A stretch of 64,000 nt of DNA from Hasllibacter halocynthiae (lineage in GTDB: Bacteria > Pseudomonadota > Alphaproteobacteria > Rhodobacterales > Rhodobacteraceae), in assembly GCF_003003095.1 (NCBI RefSeq), contig NZ_PVTT01000001.1, positions 496,001 through 560,000 on the forward strand. The letters run 5' to 3'. Each line of letters opens with the position of its first letter. The first letter of the stretch is position 1. Positions 1 to 9,469 of the stretch are shown piece after piece. The notes below the pieces were generated by a model. It saw nothing but the letters and a program-made list of their open reading frames with translations. It was not told the DNA's origin and did no database searches. Both the position numbers and the translations under genes were made by a program.

Positions 1-72
1 GGCGGGCGGCCGGGCGGCAGGGTCGCGGGCGTATGGCCCGCCGTCCGGGCGACCCTCGGGGCGATCGTCCGA

Positions 73-822
73 TCAGGAGGGCGCGGGGCGGCCGGCGACC
101 AGCACGATCTCGGGGCTCTGCGGGGTCCAGGGGCTGCCGTGCCAGTCGCCGTGCACCGCCCGAACGGCGAGGCCGGCGCGGCGGGCGGCTTCCTCGACCT
201 CCTCGCGCGGGGGGAAGGCGAGGCGGGCGGTCGCGCGCCGTTCGGCGCCGCGCTCGACGAGGACGGTGTCGTAGCGGACGAGGTCGCCCTCCTCCCGGGT
301 CTCGACCCAGGCCCGCACGCCGGGAAGGGGGCGGTGGCCCGTGTTCGCGGGGGTCCACCCCTCCCACGCCCGGCGAAGGGGGTTGCGCGTGTCGAGGACG
401 AGCCTGCCGCCCCGCGCGAGGTGCCGGGCCGCCCCTTCGAGCATTGCGGCCCGGTCCTTCGGCGCCAGCAGGCACTGGAAGGCGTGGCCGGTCATGCAGA
501 TCAGGTCGAAGCGGCGGGGGAGGGCGAGCGCGGCGGCGTCGCCCCGGACCCAGCGCACGCGGTCCCCGCCGGGCCGCGCCCGGGCGACGGCGAGCATGGC
601 CTCCGCCGGGTCGAGGCCCCACACCTCGCGCGCGCCGGCATCGCCGGCCGCCGCGAGGGAGGCGGCCAGCTCGCCCGTGCCGCAGCCGAGGTCGAGGACG
701 GAATCCGCGTCCCCGGCGAAGCGGCGGACGAAGGCGAAATCCGCCCGGTCCCGGACCCCCTCGCCGTTCCGCGCGTCGTAGAGGGAGGCGAAGGCGGGGT
801 CGTGGTAGAGCGGCTCGGGCAT
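73..822 (-). CDS. class I SAM-dependent methyltransferase
   Basis: Predicted 249-residue soluble methyltransferase. The SAM-binding glycine motif VLDLGCGTGELA is at residues 42-53, with an acidic ribose-binding residue at D71 (GLDP), a GDAAALALP segment near 94-102 and post-motif FDLICM at 105-110. This order is typical of the Methyltransf_11/25 fold. The substrate cannot be read from the sequence. It lies downstream of eno on the same strand, separated by about 115 bases with no gene, so co-transcription is uncertain. The ATG start gives a normal-length protein. Family assignment is firm; any role beyond methyl transfer is unknown. Confidence 0.85.
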   Translation of the reverse strand: MPEPLYHDPAFASLYDARNGEGVRDRADFAFVRRFAGDADSVLDLGCGTGELAASLAAAGDAGAREVWGLDPAEAMLAVARARPGGDRVRWVRGDAAALALPRRFDLICMTGHAFQCLLAPKDRAAMLEGAARHLARGGRLVLDTRNPLRRAWEGWTPANTGHRPLPGVRAWVETREEGDLVRYDTVLVERGAERRATARLAFPPREEVEEAARRAGLAVRAVHGDWHGSPWTPQSPEIVLVAGRPAPS

Positions 823-936
823 CGGCGGGACTTTCAGACGGGTCGCGTGACGGCGGCATCCGGCCGGGCAGAGAGGCGGAGCGGGTTCCGTCCGGTGGTG
901 CGGCGGGGCGGCCCGGCGGACGCCCCGCGTGCCCCT

Positions 937-2238
<1,302 letters not shown>

Positions 2239-3120
2239 TTAGCCCGCTTCGACGCCCCGGGGAACCGCCACCCGCCCCTCGCGCAGGAGCGCGTAGAGGC
2301 CCGAGGCGATGACGATGCCGGCCCCGATGAGGGTCGCCGCCTCGGGCCGCTCGCCGAAGATCAGCGCGGCGAGGGCGAGGGCGAAGACGAGGCGCGCGTA
2401 GCGGAAGGGCGCGACGGCGGACGCCTCGCCGACGCGCATGGCCTGGGTGACGGCGAAGTAGCCCCCCGCGCCGAGCGCGATCAGGAGGGCGATGGGAAGG
2501 GCCAGGTCCGCAGTATAGGGCTGCGCGCCGCCCGTCGCGCCGAGGAGGAGCGCGCCGCCGGGAAGGATCGCGAGATAGGCCCAGAACGAGACCTGGAGCG
2601 TGCCCAGGTGCGGCGGGATGCGCCGCGTCGCGAGGTCCCGCGCCGTCAGGAGGACCGTCGCCGCGAGCGCGAGGAGGTCGGAGGGGCGGACCCCGTCCTC
2701 CCACGGGCGGATGATGAGGAGGACGCCGGAGAGGCCGACCGCGACGGCCGTCCAGCGCCGCCAGCCCACCCGCTCGCCGAGGAAGAGCGCGGCGCCCGCC
2801 GTGATGAGGAGGGGGGTCGCCTGGAGGATCGCCACCGCCGCGGAGAGCGAGCCGAGCGTGAGCGCGGAGATGAAGCAGACCGTCGCCACCCCTTCGGCGA
2901 GGTTGCGCAGCAGGAGCGCGCCCCGCAGCGGCGCCATGCACCAGAGGCGCTGCCCCGCCGCCGCCGCCGCGACGCCGAAGAGGAGGGTGCCGCCGACCCC
3001 CAGGGTCAGCATGACCTGCCCGGCGGGCATCCGCTCGCCCGTCCACTTGATTGCGGCGTCCTCGGCCGCGAAGGCCGCCATGGCGAGGAGCATCCAGAGG
3101 ATGCCGGCGCGGTTGTCCAT
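2239..3120 (-). CDS. DMT-family (EamA) membrane transporter
   Basis: Integral inner-membrane protein of about 293 residues with roughly ten hydrophobic helices in two repeats, the EamA arrangement of drug/metabolite exporters. Examples of membrane segments are ILWMLLAMAAFAAEDAAI at the N terminus and AATLIGAGIVIASGLYAL at the C terminus. The reading frame extends 12 codons upstream, but the ATG at 3120 (MDNRAGILWML) places the first helix directly at the N terminus and is preferred. The substrate cannot be inferred. It is the gene immediately upstream of eno on the same strand. Family call is firm; function is unknown. Confidence 0.85.
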   Translation of the reverse strand: MDNRAGILWMLLAMAAFAAEDAAIKWTGERMPAGQVMLTLGVGGTLLFGVAAAAAGQRLWCMAPLRGALLLRNLAEGVATVCFISALTLGSLSAAVAILQATPLLITAGAALFLGERVGWRRWTAVAVGLSGVLLIIRPWEDGVRPSDLLALAATVLLTARDLATRRIPPHLGTLQVSFWAYLAILPGGALLLGATGGAQPYTADLALPIALLIALGAGGYFAVTQAMRVGEASAVAPFRYARLVFALALAALIFGERPEAATLIGAGIVIASGLYALLREGRVAVPRGVEAG

Positions 3121-3185
3121 GACCCGCCGCTTGCCCGCACGCGGTGGGCCGCGCAAGGCGCCGCGGCGGATCCGGGGCGGCTGCC

Positions 3186-3587
3186 TTACCGGCGGCGGCG
3201 GCCGAAGAGCTCGAGGCGGTGATCGACGAGCTCGTAGCCAAGGCTTTCGGCGATGCGGCGCTGCAGCTCCTCGATCTCGGGGGAGGTGAACTCGATCACC
3301 TCGCCGGTGGCGACGTCGATCAGGTGGTCGTGATGATCCTGCGCGGCGTCCTCCCAGCGGGCGCGGCCGTCCCCGAACTCGCGCTTCTCGACGAGGCCGG
3401 CCTCCTCGAAGAGGTTGAGGGCGCGGTACACGGTGGCGATCGAGATGCCCGGATCGCGGCGCGCGGCCGCCTCGTGGACGGTCTCGACGTCGGGGTGGCC
3501 GCCGCCCTCCAGCACCTCGGCGACGAGGCGGCGGTGGCCGGTCATCCGCAGGCCCGCGGCCTCGGCGCGCTGGAGGAGGGTGGTCAT
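3186..3587 (-). CDS. fur: Fur/Mur-family metal-responsive repressor
   Basis: Small cytoplasmic DNA-binding regulator of 133 residues. The winged-helix recognition region ISIATVYRALNLFEEAGLV lies at about 49-67. The metal-binding dimerisation half begins with HHDH at 85-88, followed by LIDVATGEVIEF and the C-terminal DHRLELFG. This is the classic Fur layout. In alphaproteobacteria many Fur homologues act as manganese-responsive Mur while Irr/RirA handle iron, so the metal is left open; the HHDH form resembles Fur/Mur rather than Irr. The start ATG at 3587 was chosen because it begins the domain; upstream in-frame sequence is non-homologous. It is followed across a short gap by the DMT gene. 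Confidence 0.9.
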   Translation of the reverse strand: MTTLLQRAEAAGLRMTGHRRLVAEVLEGGGHPDVETVHEAAARRDPGISIATVYRALNLFEEAGLVEKREFGDGRARWEDAAQDHHDHLIDVATGEVIEFTSPEIEELQRRIAESLGYELVDHRLELFGRRRR

Positions 3588-3613
3588 GCCGGCCCGATAA
3601 CGCGCCGGGACCT

Positions 3614-4558
3614 CTAGAACCAGCGGCGGACGTAGAAGAACGCGGCGAGCGCGAGGCCGAGGGCGACGCACGCGCCCGAGAGGACCCAGAACGCCCCGCC
3701 CCAGTCGAGGCCGGGCATGCCGCCGACGTTCACCCCGAAGAGGCCGGTGAGGAAGCCGAGCGGCAGGAAGATCGCCGCGACGATCGTCAGCATGTTCGCG
3801 TGGCGGGCCAGCCGCGCCGCCTCGCGCCCGTCGAGATGGTCGTCGAGCGCGGCCAGCCGGTCGCGGCTCGCCTCCAGCTCCTCGAAGGTGCGGGCGGCGC
3901 GGTCGGCGGTCTCCCGCAGGGAGGCGCGGGCGGGGCGGCCGAGGATCGCCCGCTCCTCGGCGAGGAGGGCGAGGGCGGCGGCCTGCGGGGCGGCGTAGCG
4001 GCGCAGCCGGATCGCCTGCGCCCGCAGCGCGCCGACGCCCGACCCTTCGGCGCCTTCGGTCAGGATCGCCTCCTCCAGCGCGTCGACCCTGTCGTCCAGC
4101 GCGAGCGACACCTCCTCGACCCGGCCGGTGATGGCGCGGGCGAGGAAGGCGACGACGTCGCCCGCCTCGGCCGGTCCCGCGCCGGCCCGCAGCGCCTGGC
4201 GCAGCGCCTCGATGGAGGCGAGCGGTCGGTGCCGGGCGCTGACGACGAGGCCCGGCGCCGCGTGGACCCGAAGGGAGATCATGTCCTCGGGGGCGGCGCC
4301 CTCGTTCAGGTTGGCGCCGCGCATGTTCACGACGAAGCCCGATTCGTAGGACGCGAAGCGCGGCCGCGTCTCGGGCGCGAGGAGGGCGCGCGCGATGGGG
4401 TCGGGCAGCGCGCCGCGGACCCAGGCGGCGAAGGCGGGGTCGGCGAAGTCGCCATGCACCCAGCGGGTCGCGCCCTGGGGGCGGGGGGCGCGGAGGTCGG
4501 CCCGGGCCGCGCCGCCGCCCGAGAGGTCGCGGCATTCGAGCGGAAGGAACGCGGCCAT
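3614..4558 (-). CDS. zntB: CorA-superfamily zinc transporter ZntB
   Basis: CorA-fold transporter of 314 residues. A large N-terminal cytoplasmic domain (about 1-250) with long charged helices precedes two C-terminal membrane helices (around 255-273 and 287-310). The pore motif after helix 1 is GVN (FGVNVGG, near 275), the ZntB variant of the GMN signature of CorA magnesium channels; this points to zinc rather than magnesium. The C terminus is short and basic (YVRRWF). The ATG at 4558 lies just after the stop of the upstream hydrolase gene, so the two are probably co-transcribed. Transport direction cannot be told from sequence. Confidence 0.85.
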   Translation of the reverse strand: MAAFLPLECRDLSGGGAARADLRAPRPQGATRWVHGDFADPAFAAWVRGALPDPIARALLAPETRPRFASYESGFVVNMRGANLNEGAAPEDMISLRVHAAPGLVVSARHRPLASIEALRQALRAGAGPAEAGDVVAFLARAITGRVEEVSLALDDRVDALEEAILTEGAEGSGVGALRAQAIRLRRYAAPQAAALALLAEERAILGRPARASLRETADRAARTFEELEASRDRLAALDDHLDGREAARLARHANMLTIVAAIFLPLGFLTGLFGVNVGGMPGLDWGGAFWVLSGACVALGLALAAFFYVRRWF

Positions 4559-4560
4559 CC

Positions 4561-5136
4561 TCAGCGGACGAGGCGGGCGGCGGCCAGGAGGTCGCCCATC
4601 AGCGCCTCGCCCTCGGGCCATTCGCGGTAGCCGTCCGCCGCGCCGAGATGGCCGGCCGCGCCCATGTCCGCCAGCGGCGCGTCCCATGCCCGGGCGAGGG
4701 CGGCGGCGCGGGCGTAGTCGCACCACGGGTCGGATTGCGAGGCGGCGACCACGGCCGGGAACGGAAGGGCGCCCCAGGGGCCGCCGCCCTCGGGACCGGT
4801 GCCGAAGCGGGCGACCGCAGGCCGGGCCAGCCCCTGCGCCGCGTCGGGCGGCGCGGCCAGGAGCGCGCCGACGACCGGCGCCACCGCGGCCGGCGCGCCC
4901 TCCGCCAAGCCGGCGAGGACGAGGCAGCCCAGCCCGTGCGCGATCACGGCCACGGGGCCGCCGGCGTCCGAGATCGCCGTGGAGAGGGCGGCGCGCCATT
5001 CGCCCGGGTCGGGGTCGCCGGGGTCGGGCGGCGCCACCATGCGCCAGTCGCCCGGCCCCTCGGACCACGCGGTCAGCCAATGCGCCGGCTCGGGCCCGCC
5101 GAGGTCGGGCAGCGCGACGAAGGCCGGGTCAGACAT
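4561..5136 (-). CDS. RBBP9/YdeN-type alpha/beta hydrolase lacking the nucleophile serine
   Basis: Protein of 191 residues with the layout of the RBBP9/YdeN serine-hydrolase family. The acid (D136 in ASQSDPWC) and histidine (H163 in GAAGHLGAADGY) are in place. At the nucleophile elbow, where GHSLG is expected, the sequence reads AHGLGCL: Gly68 replaces the catalytic serine, and the codon is an unambiguous GGG. As written it should not be a serine hydrolase, although the fold and the rest of the triad are kept, so a non-catalytic or altered role is possible. Its start overlaps the end of the PhzF-like gene by 8 bases, suggesting translational coupling. Confidence 0.75.
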   Translation of the reverse strand: MSDPAFVALPDLGGPEPAHWLTAWSEGPGDWRMVAPPDPGDPDPGEWRAALSTAISDAGGPVAVIAHGLGCLVLAGLAEGAPAAVAPVVGALLAAPPDAAQGLARPAVARFGTGPEGGGPWGALPFPAVVAASQSDPWCDYARAAALARAWDAPLADMGAAGHLGAADGYREWPEGEALMGDLLAAARLVR

Positions 5137-5959
5137 GGAGTGTCCCCGACATCACCCGCACCGCCGGGCCGGCGACGCGAACCTCCGTCACGGCGCCACC
5201 CTCGACCACGGCGCGGGTCAGGATTCGCGAGGGGCGGCCCATCTCACCGCCCTGGCGGACGGTCAGGCGGTCGGGCCCGCCCCCTTCCGCGATCAGGGCG
5301 GCGAGCGCGGCGGCGGCGCTGCCGGTGGCGGGATCCTCCGGTATCTCGTCGAGGGGGGCGAACATGCGGGCCCGCACCTCGCCCCCGGTCCGCGTCCAGA
5401 GGTAGATCGCGAAGTCGAGCGGCGAGGGGAAGTCCTCGGCCGCCTGGCGGAACGCGTCCACGTGCGGCGCGGCCTGCGACAGGACGGTGGCGTCCGGCAC
5501 CTCGGCGATCACGAAGGGCAGGCCGACGGACGCCCGCTCGCACGGGCCGAGGTCCGCCTCGGCGAGGCCGGTGCAGCCGGCGACGACATGGGCGGGGATC
5601 GCCTCGATCCGGCGGAGGGGGCCGGGGACGGTGAAAGCGGCGCCGCCGCTCTCGGCCAGGACGCGGATCGGGCCGACGGCGAGGTCGAGGACCATCCCGG
5701 GGCCGTGCCCGTCGGCGGCGAGCGCGCAGGCGGCTCCGATCGCGGGGTGGCCGGCGAAGGGCACCTCCTGGGTGGGGGTGAAGATGCGGGCGCGGGCGCC
5801 CCCGGGGGAGGCGTCGGCGAGGAACACCGTCTCGGAGAAGCCGAACTCGGACGCGATGGCCTGCATCTCGGGGGTGTCGAGCCCCTCGTCCCAGACGACG
5901 GCGAGAGGGTTCCCGCCGAAGGCCGCTTCGGTGAACACGTCCCAGACCTCGTAGCGCAT
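5129..5959 (-). CDS. PhzF-family isomerase/epimerase
   Basis: Member of the PhzF phenazine-biosynthesis-like family (276 residues), two-lobed enzymes related to diaminopimelate epimerase. Diagnostic segments are the N-terminal DVFTEAAFGGNPLAVV, FSETVFL with the catalytic glutamate at about residue 43, PFAGHPAIGAA, and DPATGSAAAALAAL near the C terminus. Most PhzF homologues outside phenazine clusters have no assigned substrate, and no phenazine genes are present here, so the role is open. The ATG at 5959 begins the conserved N terminus (MRYEVWDVF). The 3' end overlaps the following hydrolase gene by 8 bases. A divergent exporter gene starts about 100 bases upstream. Confidence 0.88.
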   Translation of the reverse strand: MRYEVWDVFTEAAFGGNPLAVVWDEGLDTPEMQAIASEFGFSETVFLADASPGGARARIFTPTQEVPFAGHPAIGAACALAADGHGPGMVLDLAVGPIRVLAESGGAAFTVPGPLRRIEAIPAHVVAGCTGLAEADLGPCERASVGLPFVIAEVPDATVLSQAAPHVDAFRQAAEDFPSPLDFAIYLWTRTGGEVRARMFAPLDEIPEDPATGSAAAALAALIAEGGGPDRLTVRQGGEMGRPSRILTRAVVEGGAVTEVRVAGPAVRVMSGTLHV

Positions 5960-6058
5960 CCATTTCCCCCGTCTCGCCCGGTGCCTAGCACGGGGGGCGC
6001 CGCCCGGCGCAAGTGTTTCGCGCTGGACGCCGCCCGCGGCCGCGCGCAGGAGCGGGGC

Positions 6059-7000
6059 ATGGCGACTCGCACGCGCATCGACGGGATCGGGGCGGCGGCC
6101 CTGGCGGGCTTCTCGCTGCTGCTGGCGTTCAACCAGGTCGTCATCAAGCTGGTGAACGAGGGGCTTCAGCCGATCTTCCTCGCGGGGGTGCGGTCGCTCC
6201 TCGCCGCGGGGGTGCTGGTCGCGGTCATGGCGCTGCGGGGCGCGCCGGCGCGGTTCCGGCGCGAGATGTGGGGGCCGGGGATCGCGATCGGCCTCGTCTT
6301 CGCGTTCGAGTTCGTGTGCCTCTTCCTCGCGCTCGACCTGACCACCGTGACGCGCACGAGCGTGATCTTCTACTCGATGCCGGTGTGGATGGCGCTGGCG
6401 GCGCACTTCCTCCTGCCGGGGGAGCGGCTGACCCGGACGCGCGCGGCCGGGCTGGCGCTGGCCTTCGCGGGCGTGGTGGTGGCGATCCTCTGGCGCGGCG
6501 GGGGCGGGGAGGCGTCGCTGGTCGGCGACCTCTTGGCGCTGGGGGCGGCCTTCGGCTGGGCGGGGATCGCCCTCATCGCCCGCGGGACCCGGCTGCGCGA
6601 GGTCCGGCCTGACATGCAGCTGGTCTGGCAGCTCGCCGTGTCGGCGCCGGTGCTGCTGGCCGCGTCGCCCTTCTTCGGGCCGTTCCTGCGGGAGTGGGAG
6701 CCGGTCCTCTGGTGGGGGGTGGGCTTCCAGGTCGCGCTGGCCTCGGGGGGGTTCCTGTTCTGGCTGTGGCTCCTGACGGTCTATCCCGCGTCGGGGGTCG
6801 CCGCCTTCGCCTTCCTCGCGCCCTGCTTCGGCGTCCTGCTGGGATGGGGGATGCTGGGCGAGCCGATCGGCTGGCCCATCGCGGGCGCGCTGGCGCTGGT
6901 GGCGGGGGGGCTCTTGCTGATGAACCTGCCCGTGCCGCCCCCTCAGGTGCCGCAGAAGGTCGCCTCGACCACCTCCTCGGGGCGGGGCGGGGCGTCGTAG
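6059..7000 (+). CDS. DMT-family (EamA) membrane transporter
   Basis: Second EamA-type exporter in the window, 313 residues, with about ten membrane helices (for example AALAGFSLLLAFNQVVIK and a C-terminal helix GALALVAGGLLLMNLPV). Two EamA repeats are evident. Substrate unknown. It is divergent from the PhzF-like gene. The last ~19 codons (a hydrophilic tail rich in Pro, Ser and Gly) overlap the end of the convergent selO gene by 58 bases. The protein would be complete without this tail, so the tail may simply reflect read-through to the next stop. The ATG at 6059 was chosen because it directly precedes the first helix. Confidence 0.85.
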   Translation: MATRTRIDGIGAAALAGFSLLLAFNQVVIKLVNEGLQPIFLAGVRSLLAAGVLVAVMALRGAPARFRREMWGPGIAIGLVFAFEFVCLFLALDLTTVTRTSVIFYSMPVWMALAAHFLLPGERLTRTRAAGLALAFAGVVVAILWRGGGGEASLVGDLLALGAAFGWAGIALIARGTRLREVRPDMQLVWQLAVSAPVLLAASPFFGPFLREWEPVLWWGVGFQVALASGGFLFWLWLLTVYPASGVAAFAFLAPCFGVLLGWGMLGEPIGWPIAGALALVAGGLLLMNLPVPPPQVPQKVASTTSSGRGGAS

Positions 7001-8343
7001 CCTTCGGGGGCGGGCCCGTAGGGGTCCGCCAGCGCGGCGTGAAGGGCGCGGAAGGGGCTGAGATCGCCGCCCGCGGCCGCCTCGATCGCCTGCTCGATCC
7101 GGTGGTTGCGGGGGATCACGGAAGGGGAACGGGCGCGCATCAGCGCCGCCGCCTCGTCCGGGCCGAGGGGGTCGCGGCGGCGCCGCTCCTTCCAGTCCCC
7201 GGCCCAGGCGTCGAACGGGGCGGGGTCGTCGAAGGCGTCCCGCGCGGCGCCGCCCGCGAGGCCGCGGAAGGCGTTCGTGAAGTCCGCCCGCCCCTCGGCC
7301 ATCGCCGTCAGGAGGCCCTCGGTCAGGGCGAGGTCGCCCTCCTCCTCCGCGCCGAGGCCCAGCTTGGCGCGGAAGAGGCGCAGCCATTCGGCCTGATAGA
7401 GCGGGGCGAACCCGTCCACCGCGGCCTGGTAGGCGGGGATCGCGCCCTCGCGGTCCTCCTCCAGCGGGAGGAGGGCGGTCGCGAGCTGGGCGCAGTTCCA
7501 CGCGGCGATGCCGGGCTGGTTCGCGTAGGCGTAGCGCCCCCCCCGGTCGATGGAGCTGAAGACCCGCGCGGGGTGGTAGGCGTCCATGAAGGCGCAGGGG
7601 CCGTAGTCGATGGTCAGTCCCCCGACATGGGCGTTGTCCGTGTTCATCACCCCGTGGATGAAGCCGAGCGACATCCAGCGCGCGACCAGCCGCGCCTGCG
7701 CCGCGACCACCGCCCGGAGGAAGCCCGAGGGGCCGTCAGCGTCCGGGTGGTGCCGCTCGGTCCCCACGCGGAGGAGGAGGCGCAGCGCCTCGGCGTCGCC
7801 GCGCACGGCGAAGTACTGGAACGTGCCCACCCGCAGGAAGGAGGGCGCCGCCCGCGCCAGCACCGCGCCGGGCAGGGGGCCGGCCTCGCGCAGGACCTCG
7901 GCCCCCGTGGCCGAGGCCGCGAGCGCGCGGGTCGTCGGCACCCGGAGGGCGTGCATCGCCTCGGAGACGAGGTACTCCCGCAGCACCGGCCCGAGCCAGG
8001 CCCGCCCGTCGCCCCCGCGCGAGAAGGGCGTCCGGCCCGATCCCTTGAGCTGCACCTCCCAATGGTCGGGGCCCTCGCCCCCCTCCCAGATCAGGTGGGC
8101 GCGGCCGTCGCCGAGCTGCGGCACGAACCCCCCGAACTGGTGCCCCGCATAGGCCGCCGCGACGGGAGAGGCGCCGGGAACGGGGGCGGCGCCCGTCAGC
8201 ACCTCGACGGTCCGAAGGTCGGCCGGGAAGCCCATCGCGTCCGCCAGCCCCCCGTTCAGGACGAGGAGGTCCGGGGCGGGCGCGGGCTCGGGCGGGGTGG
8301 GGACGGCCATGCGCGGCGGCAGGGCCATGGTGCGGAGGGTCAT
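6943..8343 (-). CDS. selO: SelO-family protein adenylyltransferase (YdiU/SelO)
   Basis: Pseudokinase-fold enzyme that transfers AMP to Ser/Thr/Tyr of proteins, linked to oxidative stress in characterised members. The 466-residue protein carries the family landmarks YAGHQFGGFVPQLGDGRA, GSGRTPFSRGGDGRA, VMNTDNAHVGGLTIDYGP with metal-binding Asn and Asp, and the C-terminal ATFCGT, in which Cys occupies the position of selenocysteine in animal SelO. The N terminus is slightly short compared with homologues that begin with an FDNSY segment. ATG 8343 was chosen; a GTG three codons earlier (8352) and an ATG at 8328 are alternatives. Its 3' end overlaps the exporter gene on the opposite strand. Confidence 0.92.
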   Translation of the reverse strand: MTLRTMALPPRMAVPTPPEPAPAPDLLVLNGGLADAMGFPADLRTVEVLTGAAPVPGASPVAAAYAGHQFGGFVPQLGDGRAHLIWEGGEGPDHWEVQLKGSGRTPFSRGGDGRAWLGPVLREYLVSEAMHALRVPTTRALAASATGAEVLREAGPLPGAVLARAAPSFLRVGTFQYFAVRGDAEALRLLLRVGTERHHPDADGPSGFLRAVVAAQARLVARWMSLGFIHGVMNTDNAHVGGLTIDYGPCAFMDAYHPARVFSSIDRGGRYAYANQPGIAAWNCAQLATALLPLEEDREGAIPAYQAAVDGFAPLYQAEWLRLFRAKLGLGAEEEGDLALTEGLLTAMAEGRADFTNAFRGLAGGAARDAFDDPAPFDAWAGDWKERRRRDPLGPDEAAALMRARSPSVIPRNHRIEQAIEAAAGGDLSPFRALHAALADPYGPAPEGYDAPPRPEEVVEATFCGT

Positions 8344-8401
8344 GGACCGCACCTAGGTCCGGGGCGGCGGTCCGCAAAGGCCCGTCGCGGCGCCCCCCGC
8401 T

Positions 8402-8430
8402 GCCCCCGGCGGCCCCCGGCGGCCCCCGGC
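8402..8430. repeat. 3x 10-bp GC tandem repeat
   Basis: Three exact copies of the decamer gcccccggcg lie between selO and the nucleoside hydrolase gene. The 8344-8536 gap holds no other feature I can support. The repeat is probably neutral slippage in very GC-rich DNA. Confidence 0.6.
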
Positions 8431-8536
8431 GCGGGAAGCCGGCGCGGGCCGGCCTAGCCGGCCAGCGGGGGCGGCCCGGATGCTCGGCCGCCGACGCCGG
8501 GCGGAAGGGCCTGCGGAAGGGCCTCTCGCCGCGGGG

Positions 8537-9469
8537 TCACGGCAGCCGTCCGATCCGTTCCGCCAGGAGGTCGTAGAAGGCGTCGGCGTCGACGTCCCCC
8601 AGGAAGAGGGCGTTGGGGGGGCGGTCCGTGACGCCCCACCAGTCGGCGACGGTCATGCCGCGGGTCAGGTCGCTCTCGGTCTCGATCTCGACGTTGATCT
8701 CGCGGCCCGTGAAGAGGTCCGGCCGGAGGAGCCAGGCGATCGTGAGCGGGTCGTGGAGGGGGCCGCCGTCGGTGCCGTACTTGTCGCGGTCGAACCGCTC
8801 GAAGAAGTCGAGCCAGCCGGCGACCACCGGCCCGGCGCGGTTGGGCATGGCGCGGAACCGCTCGATCCGGTGGCGCAGGGTCAGCGCCTTGTGGGTGCAG
8901 TCGAGTGGCACGACCGTCAGGGGCACGCCTGAGCGGAACACGATGGCGGCCGCCTCCGGGTCGGCCCAGATGTTGAACTCGGCCGCGGGGGTGATGTTGC
9001 CCACCTCGAAATAGGCGCCGCCCATCAGGACGATGCGCCCGAGGCGGCCGGCGATGTCTGGGGCGCGCCGCAGGGCGGTGGCGACGTTGGTGAGGGGGCC
9101 GAGGGGCACGAGCGTCAGGCCGTCCGCGGCGCGCGCCGTCTCGACGATCACATCGACGCCGTGGCGGGGGTCGAGGGGGATCGTCGGCTCGGGCAGGTCG
9201 GCGCCGTCGAGGCCGGTGTCGCCGTGGACGTGCGCGGCATGGGCGGGTGCGCGCCGCATGGGGCGGTCGCAACCCATCGCGACGGGGACGGCCCTGCCGG
9301 ACAGCTCGACGGCCTGCAGCGCGTTGCGGGCGGTCCGCGCGACCGGCACGTTGCCGGAGACGGCGGTGATGGCGCGGACGTCCAGCTCGGGCGAGGCGAG
9401 GGCGAGGAGGATCGCCACCGCGTCGTCCTGGCCGGGATCCGTGTCGATCAGGATCGGGCGCGGGGTCAT
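8537..9469 (-). CDS. IUNH-family nucleoside hydrolase
   Basis: Cytoplasmic ribonucleoside hydrolase of 310 residues that splits the N-glycosidic bond of nucleosides for salvage. The calcium-binding signature DTDPGQDD is at residues 9-16, with further family segments at LGPLTNVATAL, VLMGGAYFEVGNITPAAEFNIWADPEAA and LHDPLTIAWLL. Base preference (pyrimidine or purine) cannot be read securely. ATG 9469 overlaps the mazG stop by four bases (ATGA), so the two are translationally coupled in the order tpiA, mazG, nucleoside hydrolase, a group joining glycolysis with nucleotide clean-up. Confidence 0.92.
   Translation of the reverse strand: MTPRPILIDTDPGQDDAVAILLALASPELDVRAITAVSGNVPVARTARNALQAVELSGRAVPVAMGCDRPMRRAPAHAAHVHGDTGLDGADLPEPTIPLDPRHGVDVIVETARAADGLTLVPLGPLTNVATALRRAPDIAGRLGRIVLMGGAYFEVGNITPAAEFNIWADPEAAAIVFRSGVPLTVVPLDCTHKALTLRHRIERFRAMPNRAGPVVAGWLDFFERFDRDKYGTDGGPLHDPLTIAWLLRPDLFTGREINVEIETESDLTRGMTVADWWGVTDRPPNALFLGDVDADAFYDLLAERIGRLP

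Noticed and set aside
5129-5959. Phenazine biosynthesis role for the PhzF-like protein
   Set aside because: No other phenazine genes are nearby, and PhzF homologues are common in genomes that make no phenazines.
8402-8430. Three 10-base tandem repeats as a possible phase-variation tract
   Set aside because: They lie between genes whose reading frames are unaffected, with no visible promoter overlap; probably neutral slippage.
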